Positions 45,552-52,247 of a stretch of 52,247 nucleotides of DNA are shown one piece after another (the stretch's first letter is position 1; each line of letters begins with the position of its first letter). The DNA is from Clostridia bacterium (lineage in GTDB: Bacteria > Bacillota > Clostridia > UMGS1810). The notes under the pieces were generated by a model. It saw only the letters and a program-made list of their open reading frames with translations, had not been told where the DNA came from and did not search any database. The stretch covers positions 1 through 52,247 of the forward strand of contig JAFQHQ010000031.1 of assembly GCA_017397885.1 (NCBI GenBank), read 5' to 3'. A program made the translations under genes and the position numbers.

Positions 45552-46490
45552 ATGGGTAAGGTTTTATTGGTTGCCGGGGGTGGAACTCTCGGTACATATG
45601 TAACAGAAGAAATGATTTCAAGGGGAGTACATGTTGATGTCATTTGTCTTGAAGACTATGAAAGCAGTAATATGGTTACCTATTACAAAGAAAAAGTAAC
45701 CTATGAATATATCAGCGAATTCCTTGAAGGCAAACAATACGCCGCAATTGTTGATTTTTTACACTATGTGGAAATAAATGATTATGAAAAAGTATATAAT
45801 CTTTATTCTGAACACACGAAACAAATTGTACTTTTGTCTTCATACAGAGTCTATGCCGATGGAGAACACCCCATAGTGGAAGAATCACCCACATGGTTTG
45901 ATGTTGATGCAGATAAGGAATTTTTGGAAACAGAAGATTATGCTTTGCCCAAACTTCGTTGTGAGGCGTTTTTGAAAAGTTGTCCCCGGAAGAACTGGAC
46001 AATTGTGAGGCCGGTTATTTCATTCTCTGACAAAAGATTTGATTTGTTTATGTATTCCGGTTCAACAATAATTTCGAAGGTGCAAAACAAAGAAAAAATC
46101 ATTTTGCCCCGTGATATCAGAAATATCGTTGCGGGAGTTGACTGGGCAGGCAATTCGGGAAAACTCATAGCGAAGCTTTTGATGAACGAAAAAGCTATGG
46201 GCGAAACATTCACCATTTCATCTGCTCCAAACATCACATGGGGAGAACTGGCAGACATTTATCATGAGGTTTTAGGTGCCGACATTGAATGGGGAAGTAT
46301 GGATGACTTTATTAAATACGGACCGGATATGAGATGGAACAGATGGGGCTTGAAATATGACAGATTGCTTGAACGCTCTGTGGATGCAAGTAAGGTTATG
46401 AATGCAACCGGAACAAAAAAAGAAGATTTTAAACCCATAAAAGAAGCACTTATTTATGAAGTCCAAAAAAGTAATTCTGCATCCCAATGA
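45552..46490 (+). CDS. NAD-dependent epimerase/dehydratase family protein, second copy
   Basis: The ATG at 45552 follows AAGGGGTG. The 312-residue extended SDR has LLVAGGGTLGTYV (intact GxxGxxG), LSSYRVYADG, Y-A-L-P-K as the Tyr-Lys pair and IVRPVISFSD. It is homologous over its length to the product of 41734-42747, but the two are well diverged, so they likely have different steps rather than being a recent duplication. It is the last gene of the six-gene operon. Its acceptor is unknown. Confidence 0.85.
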   Translation: MGKVLLVAGGGTLGTYVTEEMISRGVHVDVICLEDYESSNMVTYYKEKVTYEYISEFLEGKQYAAIVDFLHYVEINDYEKVYNLYSEHTKQIVLLSSYRVYADGEHPIVEESPTWFDVDADKEFLETEDYALPKLRCEAFLKSCPRKNWTIVRPVISFSDKRFDLFMYSGSTIISKVQNKEKIILPRDIRNIVAGVDWAGNSGKLIAKLLMNEKAMGETFTISSAPNITWGELADIYHEVLGADIEWGSMDDFIKYGPDMRWNRWGLKYDRLLERSVDASKVMNATGTKKEDFKPIKEALIYEVQKSNSASQ

Positions 46491-46662
46491 ATTGAGATTT
46501 GCCTTTTGTAGATTCCCTTGAGAAATACATAAGAAAATAATAATTAATTTGAATGTACGACCAAGATCTTTCAAATTGTTGTGCCGCAATGGTTTTATGT
46601 GTTATACCATTAGCATTATTTCATCAAATCATAAGGAGCCACATTAAGTTAAATAGAATGTT
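46491..46662. other. Intergenic stretch with no recognised feature
   Basis: Between the last operon gene and element F. I see no hairpin terminator, no reading frame with a ribosome site and no clear promoter. Confidence 0.5.
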
Positions 46663-46900
46663 AAATTGGAGTTTGTCGAGCTATTTGAAGATGAAATGAA
46701 CACCGGAGCGTTGCCTCCTTTGTGTAAAGGGAGGGGGGCCGCGTAAGCGGTGGAGGGATTGTAGCAAACTGCCTCAATTGCAGTATTTGTGCTTGATTGA
46801 GAGTTTATCATTTAACAATCCCTCAGTCACTTCGTGACAGCTCCCTTTACACAAGGGAGCCTTTCGCACTTGTGTTAAACTACCCTACAAACCCCAATTT
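46663..46900 (-). repeat. MITE-like intergenic element, copy F
   Basis: The termini are AAATTGGAGTTTGTCGAG and CCCTACAAACCCCAATTT. The interior carries TTTGTGTAAAGGGAGG, GGATTGTAGCAAACTGCCTC and CAGTCACTTCGTGACAGCTC, which is the reverse complement of copy C. It ends 66 nt before the next start codon. Confidence 0.85.
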
Positions 46901-46965
46901 ACATCCGTTGCTCATCCTAATCAATAAGCCGAGTGAAATTCAACAGACTACAGGAGGAATAATTT

Positions 46966-48021
46966 ATGAATTTGAAATACACGAAACAGCTTTTGGACAA
47001 TAAGTATAAAAACAAAGATTTTGATACTTATGCGGTTTTGGTTCATTATGGTGATGAAGAACAAACATTTTTTTCGGATAATGCTGATGAATTAACATAT
47101 TTTGATGTTGCAAGCATGGGTAAAGTTCTCATTACTTCTACACTTATTCTTCAAGCTATAGATAGTGGATTTTTGACACTTGAAAATACATTAAACGAAT
47201 TTTTTGACGATGTTCCTGATGAAAAGAAAAATATAACCATTAAGCATTTGCTTACGCATACATCCGGAATAGTTCGTCATATATTAACGTCACAGTCGGT
47301 GGATTGCGGACATGATGGTATTGCCGAAGAAATTTTGTCACATCCGTTAAAATTTGAACCCGGTTCAGATTATATCTATTCTTGCAATGGCTCAATTCTC
47401 CTTGGATTTATTCTCGAAAAATTATATAAAAAATCCCTTGAAGAAATTTATGATGAAAAAATTGCAAAGCCCTTGGGCTTAAGGAGAACAGCATTTGAAA
47501 TAGATTTTGATGAACCTAACAGTGCTGTGTGTTACAGATGGATTCGTGATGAAAATATGCCCAAGCGTTTTGATGATGAAAACATTCAGATAATGGGCGA
47601 AAGTGCAGGAAGCGGTGGACAACAGTCGTGTCTTCATGATATATCAAAATTCGCCAAAGCTGTTTTAGACAAAGATAAAAAGCTTTATTCCGTGGATTTA
47701 TTTGATATTGCGGAGAAAAATTATACTCCCGATTATTCACAGGGAAGAGGACTGGGCTATTTGGTTGTGGATGAAAAATATTCTCAAACAGGAAAACTGT
47801 TTCCGGTTGGAAGCTTTGGTCATTGCGGTCATGCGGGACAAAGTTTCTTTATAAATCGCGAAAAGAATTTGTATGTAGTTATCCTTACCAACGCAACACG
47901 CCATGCAAATATGAAAAATGAGTTTAAAGGATATGACTACAATGACATAATGAAAATGCGCGAAGAAATTCATAATGCAATTTTCAAAGATTTGTTTGAT
48001 GAGGATGATATACATGTTTGA
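46966..48021 (+). CDS. Class C beta-lactamase-like serine hydrolase
   Basis: AGGAGGAA precedes the ATG. The 351-residue protein has the serine hydrolase/penicillin-binding fold: S-x-x-K in VASMGKVL (nucleophile Ser, base Lys), KHLLTHTSGI, and the third motif H-A-G in HCGHAGQSF. The usual Y-x-N is read here as YSCNG, where the Asn is displaced by one residue. There is no signal peptide, unlike true beta-lactamases, so it is more likely an esterase or peptidase of the cytoplasm. It is spaced 42 nt from the quinone oxidoreductase gene and probably shares its transcript. Confidence 0.85.
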   Translation: MNLKYTKQLLDNKYKNKDFDTYAVLVHYGDEEQTFFSDNADELTYFDVASMGKVLITSTLILQAIDSGFLTLENTLNEFFDDVPDEKKNITIKHLLTHTSGIVRHILTSQSVDCGHDGIAEEILSHPLKFEPGSDYIYSCNGSILLGFILEKLYKKSLEEIYDEKIAKPLGLRRTAFEIDFDEPNSAVCYRWIRDENMPKRFDDENIQIMGESAGSGGQQSCLHDISKFAKAVLDKDKKLYSVDLFDIAEKNYTPDYSQGRGLGYLVVDEKYSQTGKLFPVGSFGHCGHAGQSFFINREKNLYVVILTNATRHANMKNEFKGYDYNDIMKMREEIHNAIFKDLFDEDDIHV

Positions 48022-48062
48022 CATGTATATAACAAAATAATTAATTTGAAAGGAAGAAAAAA

Positions 48063-49046
48063 ATGAAAGCTATTTTAGTTAATGATGACAGAAGTTTAAG
48101 ATGGGACAATGTACCCGACCCGCAAATAAAATCCGAAGAGGTACTTGTTGAAATCCATGCGGCGGCGCTCAACCGTGCCGATCTTATGCAACGCGAAGGC
48201 GACTATCCGCCCCCTCCCGGATGCCCTGAATGGATGGGACTTGAAATTTCCGGTGTAATTGTTGAAATAGGAGAGGAAGCAAAGGCAAAATCATCATGGA
48301 AAATCGGAGACAAGGTGTGTGCACTCCTTGGCGGAGGCGGATATGCAGAGTATGTTGCAGTCAAATATGACATGCTTATGCCCGTACCCAAGAACCGTTC
48401 AATGGTTGAAGCGGCGGCAATTCCCGAAGCTTTTGCAACCGCATATCTCAACCTCTTTATGGAAGGTGGTCTCAAAGAGGGTAACACACTCCTTATGAAT
48501 GCAGGTGCATCCGGTCTTGCAAGTGTTATCATCCCAATGGCAAAAGCCTTTGGTGCAAGGGTAATCACAACTGTTTTAACGGAGGAAATTGCCGATTCCA
48601 TAAAGCATCTGAATGCCGACAGAGTTGTTGTAACAACCAAAGAAGATATTTCCGAAGTTTTGAAGGAAGAGCTTGAAAAGGGCACATCTGTTGATGTGGC
48701 AATCGACTGTCTCGGTGGTGAAATAATGGGCAAATGCATTCACTATCTCACCCACGGTGCACGTTGGATAATGATTGCGGCACTGGCAGGTCAGAAAACC
48801 GAAATTGACCTTAAAAACATCTATGTGCGCAATGTCCGCATAATAGGAAGCACCCTTCGCTCAAGAACTCCCGAAGTCAAAGCACAGATTCTCTCCGAAA
48901 TCGTTAAAAATGTGTTCCCGAAAATCGAAGCGGGCGAGGTTAAACCCACAATCCACGCAGTTCTCCCCATAACTGAGGCAGAGGCGGCACACGACATTTT
49001 GTATAAAGGTCAGAATGTGGGCAAGGTTGTTCTCACGGTTAAATAA
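48063..49046 (+). CDS. NAD(P)H:quinone oxidoreductase, PIG3-type MDR
   Basis: AAAGGAAG precedes the ATG. The 327-residue protein lacks zinc ligands and carries the PIG3/quinone reductase signature AALNRADLMQREGDYPPPPG at residues 38-57. It also has the catalytic-domain segment GLEISGVIVEIG and a nucleotide-binding region at NAGASGLASVIIPMAKAFGA, where the usual GGxxGxG has diverged. Such enzymes reduce quinones or enones with NADPH. The relation to the uronide pathway is not evident; reductive detoxification is a guess. It ends at a bidirectional terminator. Confidence 0.9.
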   Translation: MKAILVNDDRSLRWDNVPDPQIKSEEVLVEIHAAALNRADLMQREGDYPPPPGCPEWMGLEISGVIVEIGEEAKAKSSWKIGDKVCALLGGGGYAEYVAVKYDMLMPVPKNRSMVEAAAIPEAFATAYLNLFMEGGLKEGNTLLMNAGASGLASVIIPMAKAFGARVITTVLTEEIADSIKHLNADRVVVTTKEDISEVLKEELEKGTSVDVAIDCLGGEIMGKCIHYLTHGARWIMIAALAGQKTEIDLKNIYVRNVRIIGSTLRSRTPEVKAQILSEIVKNVFPKIEAGEVKPTIHAVLPITEAEAAHDILYKGQNVGKVVLTVK

Positions 49047-49059
49047 ACATAGCATAATA

Positions 49060-49118
49060 AAAAGGGCGTTGTCTCAAGACAGTGAACGTTAAATCCACTT
49101 ATTGAGACAAGCCCTTTT
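49060..49118. terminator. Bidirectional terminator
   Basis: AAAAGGGCGTTGTCTCAA (49060-49077) pairs with TTGAGACAAGCCCTTTT (49102-49118) with one bulged base, between convergent genes. Confidence 0.8.
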
Positions 49119-49121
49119 AAG

Positions 49122-50636
49122 TTATTTCACAAAGAACACAATTTTTGTGTGAAGCTCTTCGTTTCTGCCCACAAAACTGAGTGTGACGGGAATGTCATAT
49201 CTGGTTTTTGTAAGGTTTCTTGGAATGAATTTAACTTCCTGCGTTTCATATCTGTTTATCAGATTTTCATACATACTGAAAGCAATTTCTCTGTGGTGAG
49301 TTTCCCAGTCTTCGGGAAAATCAATTTTTATATTTACCCACTGCATATTTACAAGCATGTTTTTGATGTTCATGACAAATGTTTTTTCACAATCAGCTTC
49401 AATTTCATATCCGTTTTCAGGAACCATAATAACTTCTGCAAGACAGTGAGTTTTGATAATTCCGGAGCCGCGAAGAGCCATTTTTTCGCAGTTTGTCAGT
49501 CTGTTGTAGAGAGGCCAGCGCTCCTTTGAATCAAAGAGATCGTCACTTGCTTCAATGGTTGAGGTTATGGGGTCAAAGTGTTCGCTCATAAACCCGGGCA
49601 TAAGTCTGATAACTCTTTGGGTAAGCTCTGAAACAGAGTTGGGGAAACGTTTAACGGTGTCACTCCATTTTGTTCTGTCAATGGAAACTGTTTTAATCTG
49701 GTCACCAATGGGAACAAGCCATTTTTCATCAATACATTCAGGACCGTATGCAATACCATAGATTGCACCAACAGAACCTGCAGTACAGTCGGAATCTTCA
49801 CCGCAACCTGCCGCAATGCAAACAGCCTTTGAAAAATCGCCTTCGCCGTAGATTGCCGACATAACGGTGATGCCGACATTGGCAGGAGCATCAAAGCCCC
49901 AATATTCAGGACCTTCGGGAATATCATTGTCTTTTTCGCTCAAATATTCACCAATATGAAGTCCGAATCCGCTGGGATAGGTCATAAGAATTTTCTTTCT
50001 TGCGTCTTTCCATGTGAGACCTTCGTCATAGCATTTGACAGCAAGGTTAATTGCCCCTGCCATTGCACTGTCTTCGGGAATGTAGGAGAGACCAATTTCA
50101 ATAAGCTTTCTGATGTCTTTCTCAACAAAAGCCGCACTTTCAATTGCCGCCATAAAGATTTCACCGTAAAGACCTTCGTCTGCGTGATCGATTATTGCAT
50201 CTTCAAAGGCATATTTTGTTGCAATTTCAGGTCTTCCGGGAGCCAAGCACGCCCAGATTTCACTGCGGATAAAGCAACCGCAACTGTTTCTGAACCAGTT
50301 TTTGTGTCTGTTGGACTGACCAATGGGAAGTCCGCCTTTTAAGTTGTTTTTGCCGTTGCCGTATTCTGCCCAGTCTGCAACAATAAATGTGAGCCAATAC
50401 TGAGCCAAGATGTCAGCGTTAACAGCTTTACCGTAGCGCTCTGCGGCATTCAGCCACACAAGCTGAAGGTCGAGATCGTCGTTGGGAAGTACGCCCATTG
50501 ACAAATCATGAGTGTAGTAATCTATGTCAAGAACACCACGTTTGCCTTCAAATGGAGCCCCAAGAGTTCCGCCGATGTTTTTCCCGAGGAAACATCCTCT
50601 TATTTTTTCACAATAGGTTTTTATGTCCATATTCAT
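49122..50636 (-). CDS. ADP-ribosylglycohydrolase family protein with extra C-terminal domain
   Basis: The ATG at 50636 follows GGGAGGA by about 7 nt. The 504-residue protein has an ADP-ribosylglycohydrolase-type helical core (about residues 1-330): CFLGKNIGGTLGAPFEG at the start, the first metal site in PNDDLDLQLVW (about residue 50) and the second in CGEDSDCTAGSVGAIYG (about 280). About 170 additional residues at the C-terminus look beta-rich and are not part of the usual domain. This family removes ADP-ribose from proteins or small molecules; longer members are also found in carbohydrate gene clusters, where they may act on N-glycosides or other sugar linkages (family knowledge, function here unproven). 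It appears to be transcribed alone. Confidence 0.85.
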   Translation of the reverse strand: MNMDIKTYCEKIRGCFLGKNIGGTLGAPFEGKRGVLDIDYYTHDLSMGVLPNDDLDLQLVWLNAAERYGKAVNADILAQYWLTFIVADWAEYGNGKNNLKGGLPIGQSNRHKNWFRNSCGCFIRSEIWACLAPGRPEIATKYAFEDAIIDHADEGLYGEIFMAAIESAAFVEKDIRKLIEIGLSYIPEDSAMAGAINLAVKCYDEGLTWKDARKKILMTYPSGFGLHIGEYLSEKDNDIPEGPEYWGFDAPANVGITVMSAIYGEGDFSKAVCIAAGCGEDSDCTAGSVGAIYGIAYGPECIDEKWLVPIGDQIKTVSIDRTKWSDTVKRFPNSVSELTQRVIRLMPGFMSEHFDPITSTIEASDDLFDSKERWPLYNRLTNCEKMALRGSGIIKTHCLAEVIMVPENGYEIEADCEKTFVMNIKNMLVNMQWVNIKIDFPEDWETHHREIAFSMYENLINRYETQEVKFIPRNLTKTRYDIPVTLSFVGRNEELHTKIVFFVK

Positions 50637-50658
50637 GATAATTCCTCCCATCATTTTC

Positions 50659-50664
50659 ATTATA
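50659..50664 (-). promoter_or_regulatory. Likely -10 element of the ADP-ribosylglycohydrolase gene
   Basis: TATAAT on the minus strand, 22 nt before the start codon. No convincing -35 is seen at 16-18 nt. Confidence 0.4.
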
Positions 50665-50727
50665 CAAAAATTTTAACACGAATTTTTAATATTAACAATG
50701 GTGGTGTTTTTGTTTTTGGTGGTGAAA

Positions 50728-52247
50728 TTATACTTTAGACTGTTCACTCAATCTTCCATAGTTAAAAACAGGAGATTGTTCATCCTTTTTTTCATCGGGA
50801 AGGCTTGCAAAAGCAGTGTCCTTTTCAAATTCATCGGAATAAACCTCAAAACCACTCTCTTTTGCTTCTGTCGCAACACCTCTGTCAATTCGTTCCTTAA
50901 AAATGTTGTTGAGCCTTGCGGTCAGCATATTTCTTTTGTGGGTCAAACTGTTGAGGCAATACTGTAGCTCCGGCATCTCAAAATCGGATTCATTGATAAT
51001 TCCCGTTTCAAAATAATTCTCAAAGGTTTCTTTTAATTTGTTATAATATAAATTATAGTCACCGTTGTAGTTTTCCGAAACGGTCTTTGCATCATTGTGA
51101 GCAACAAAGAGTAACTGTTTTGGATCCACATTATAGTTTTTTCTCTCAATGTCAAGTGATGAATCAATTGCAACCTTAACAGTTCCGTCAGCATTGAATG
51201 ATAATATTCTTCCTGCAGAATAATTATAACCGGTTGAAACAATAACCGAATCCGATAAATGTAAGCTCTGGTTATATGCATCCTTAACCTTCGAAGGCTG
51301 TGAATTATCTTCAAATTGAAATGTTCTTCCATATTCAACATCCGCTTCCCCACGCCTGAAAGTCAATGGATTTGTCTGTGTTTTAAAGTATTCAGCCTTC
51401 GGAGCATCTGATGTAACTTCACCTGCAGGCGGTTCTTTTAATGGTAAGGAATTAGATTTTTTAATATTTTCCTTGACATAATCAGCAGGATATGTTACAC
51501 TACCTAAAGAACCATACTTGGTTATGCCCACAGGCAATTGCAGCCCAGTCAGCGATAACCAGGTATCGGTTCTATTTTTATCCGGATCAATATACAAAAA
51601 ACGATTAACAGGTGTATTGGCGATGTAATTTCTTGTTGTTGTCATTAATTCAGGATGTTCTGAATTGTTTTTGGCGTAAGAGTTCACTATGGTAATATTA
51701 TCCAAATATAAACTCTTGCTACCTTTATAAGGCGTAGAGGCAAGTTCAAGGATAGCCATAATCGGAACATCATATTTATCATATATTTCACCAAAAAGTA
51801 AAATCCTTGATTTATGAGATTTTGATTCAATAACTAAAATTGGGTTTTCCAAAAGTTTAGGAACTGACTTTAATTCATCAACTCCAACATTAGGGTGATC
51901 ATTTAATATTTTTAAAATCTTACCTGTTCTCCAGACAATTTTTTGTTCTTTAACACCTATACTCTTCAAAGCATCAGATGTTACACCAACATCCAAAACT
52001 TTATTATTTGGCTTTCCATCAGTAACCCACTTATCAAAATCTTTCTCAAAACTCTTAAAAATCAAATTTTTTTCGCTTACATTCGAATTAACATCTCCGT
52101 TCTTCGTCCCTATCCCCTCAAGATAAACATCCTCAATTTTAGTGCGTGCATCACCGAGCTTTTCAAGAATAGGTTCATAAAGTGCTCTGCTGTTTGTATC
52201 TGCAGAATATTTTCTGATGCTTCCGTCAAGAAGGCTCAAAATATTGT
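50728..52247 (-). CDS. C-terminal part of a phage/ICE polyvalent protein with MuF-C/barnase-like domain (5' end outside window)
   Basis: The reading frame runs off the right edge with no stop. At least 506 residues are visible and the true start is outside. The segment with SDALKSIGVKEQKIVWRTG, LKSVPKLLENPILVIESKS and LYLDNITIVNSYAKNN resembles the MuF-C/phage-barnase (PBECR-like) nuclease-toxin domain found at the ends of large polyvalent proteins in phages and conjugative elements. The later part is charged and helical (LQYCLNSLTHKRNMLTARLN) with an acidic tail. I did not see the helicase or methylase domains that such proteins often carry; they would be upstream. The composition and style differ from the metabolic genes, so this probably marks the edge of a mobile element. 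Confidence 0.6.
   Translation of the reverse strand, partial: NILSLLDGSIRKYSADTNSRALYEPILEKLGDARTKIEDVYLEGIGTKNGDVNSNVSEKNLIFKSFEKDFDKWVTDGKPNNKVLDVGVTSDALKSIGVKEQKIVWRTGKILKILNDHPNVGVDELKSVPKLLENPILVIESKSHKSRILLFGEIYDKYDVPIMAILELASTPYKGSKSLYLDNITIVNSYAKNNSEHPELMTTTRNYIANTPVNRFLYIDPDKNRTDTWLSLTGLQLPVGITKYGSLGSVTYPADYVKENIKKSNSLPLKEPPAGEVTSDAPKAEYFKTQTNPLTFRRGEADVEYGRTFQFEDNSQPSKVKDAYNQSLHLSDSVIVSTGYNYSAGRILSFNADGTVKVAIDSSLDIERKNYNVDPKQLLFVAHNDAKTVSENYNGDYNLYYNKLKETFENYFETGIINESDFEMPELQYCLNSLTHKRNMLTARLNNIFKERIDRGVATEAKESGFEVYSDEFEKDTAFASLPDEKKDEQSPVFNYGRLSEQSKV

Noticed and set aside
48203-48739. Antisense reading frame of 178 codons inside the quinone oxidoreductase gene
   Set aside because: Pure shadow of a well-conserved coding region; Ser/Pro-rich low-complexity translation and no start signals.

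Overview
The window looks like chromosomal DNA of a low-GC, Gram-positive, polysaccharide-degrading member of the Clostridia. Reasons: strong AGGAGG-type ribosome binding sites, canonical sigma-A promoters with 17-nt spacers, S-layer-homology (SLH) surface proteins, copper-amine-oxidase-type stalk domains on exported proteins, and palindromic intergenic repeats of a kind common in gut Clostridia. A pectin-degrading gut lineage of the Monoglobus type would fit, but that is a guess. No rRNA, tRNA or CRISPR array was seen.

Layout. (1) 0.2-4.8 kb, plus strand: two exported proteins with concanavalin-like domains and a GNAT acetyltransferase. (2) 4.9-9.9 kb: a minus-strand operon for intracellular uronate-oligosaccharide breakdown (heparinase II/III-like lyase, PL22-type oligogalacturonate lyase, GH88 unsaturated uronyl hydrolase), divergent from an AraC regulator; the two face-to-face promoters share a symmetric inverted repeat. 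(3) 10.2-12.9 kb: GNAT protein, cytoplasmic parvulin, second AraC regulator. (4) 13.1-39.6 kb: a long plus-strand surface block. It holds two large exported heparinase II/III-like proteins (the first broken by a frameshift), two giant near-duplicate concanavalin-like proteins (one with a deacetylase-like tail), a third related exported protein, and two SLH proteins. (5) 39.7-40.5 kb: third AraC regulator, minus strand. (6) 41.0-46.5 kb: a tightly packed six-gene redox operon (SDR, two NAD-epimerases, a type I dehydroquinase-like lyase, an MDR dehydrogenase, a Gfo/Idh/MocA oxidoreductase), read here as a catabolic route for an unusual sugar, uronate or cyclitol. (7) 47.0-50.6 kb: class C serine hydrolase, quinone oxidoreductase, ADP-ribosylglycohydrolase-family protein. 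(8) 50.7 kb to the right edge: the C-terminal part of a phage- or ICE-type polyvalent protein, suggesting the border of a mobile element.

Working model (inference). Surface-held lyases and carbohydrate-binding proteins attack an acidic polysaccharide. Unsaturated oligosaccharides enter through a transporter not encoded here and are cut by the region 2 enzymes. The region 6 enzymes rearrange an unusual sugar product. Three AraC regulators probably sense separate intermediates.

The main structural surprise is a family of six 190-300 bp intergenic elements with AAATTGGGGTTT / AAACCCCAATTT ends. They form three inverted pairs, two of them nested around the surface block, and five lie 27-72 nt from a start codon. 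The main protein-level surprise is that three exported proteins are predicted to begin with His-Gln after signal-peptide removal, and that a small FxWD-type domain recurs in at least five exported proteins.
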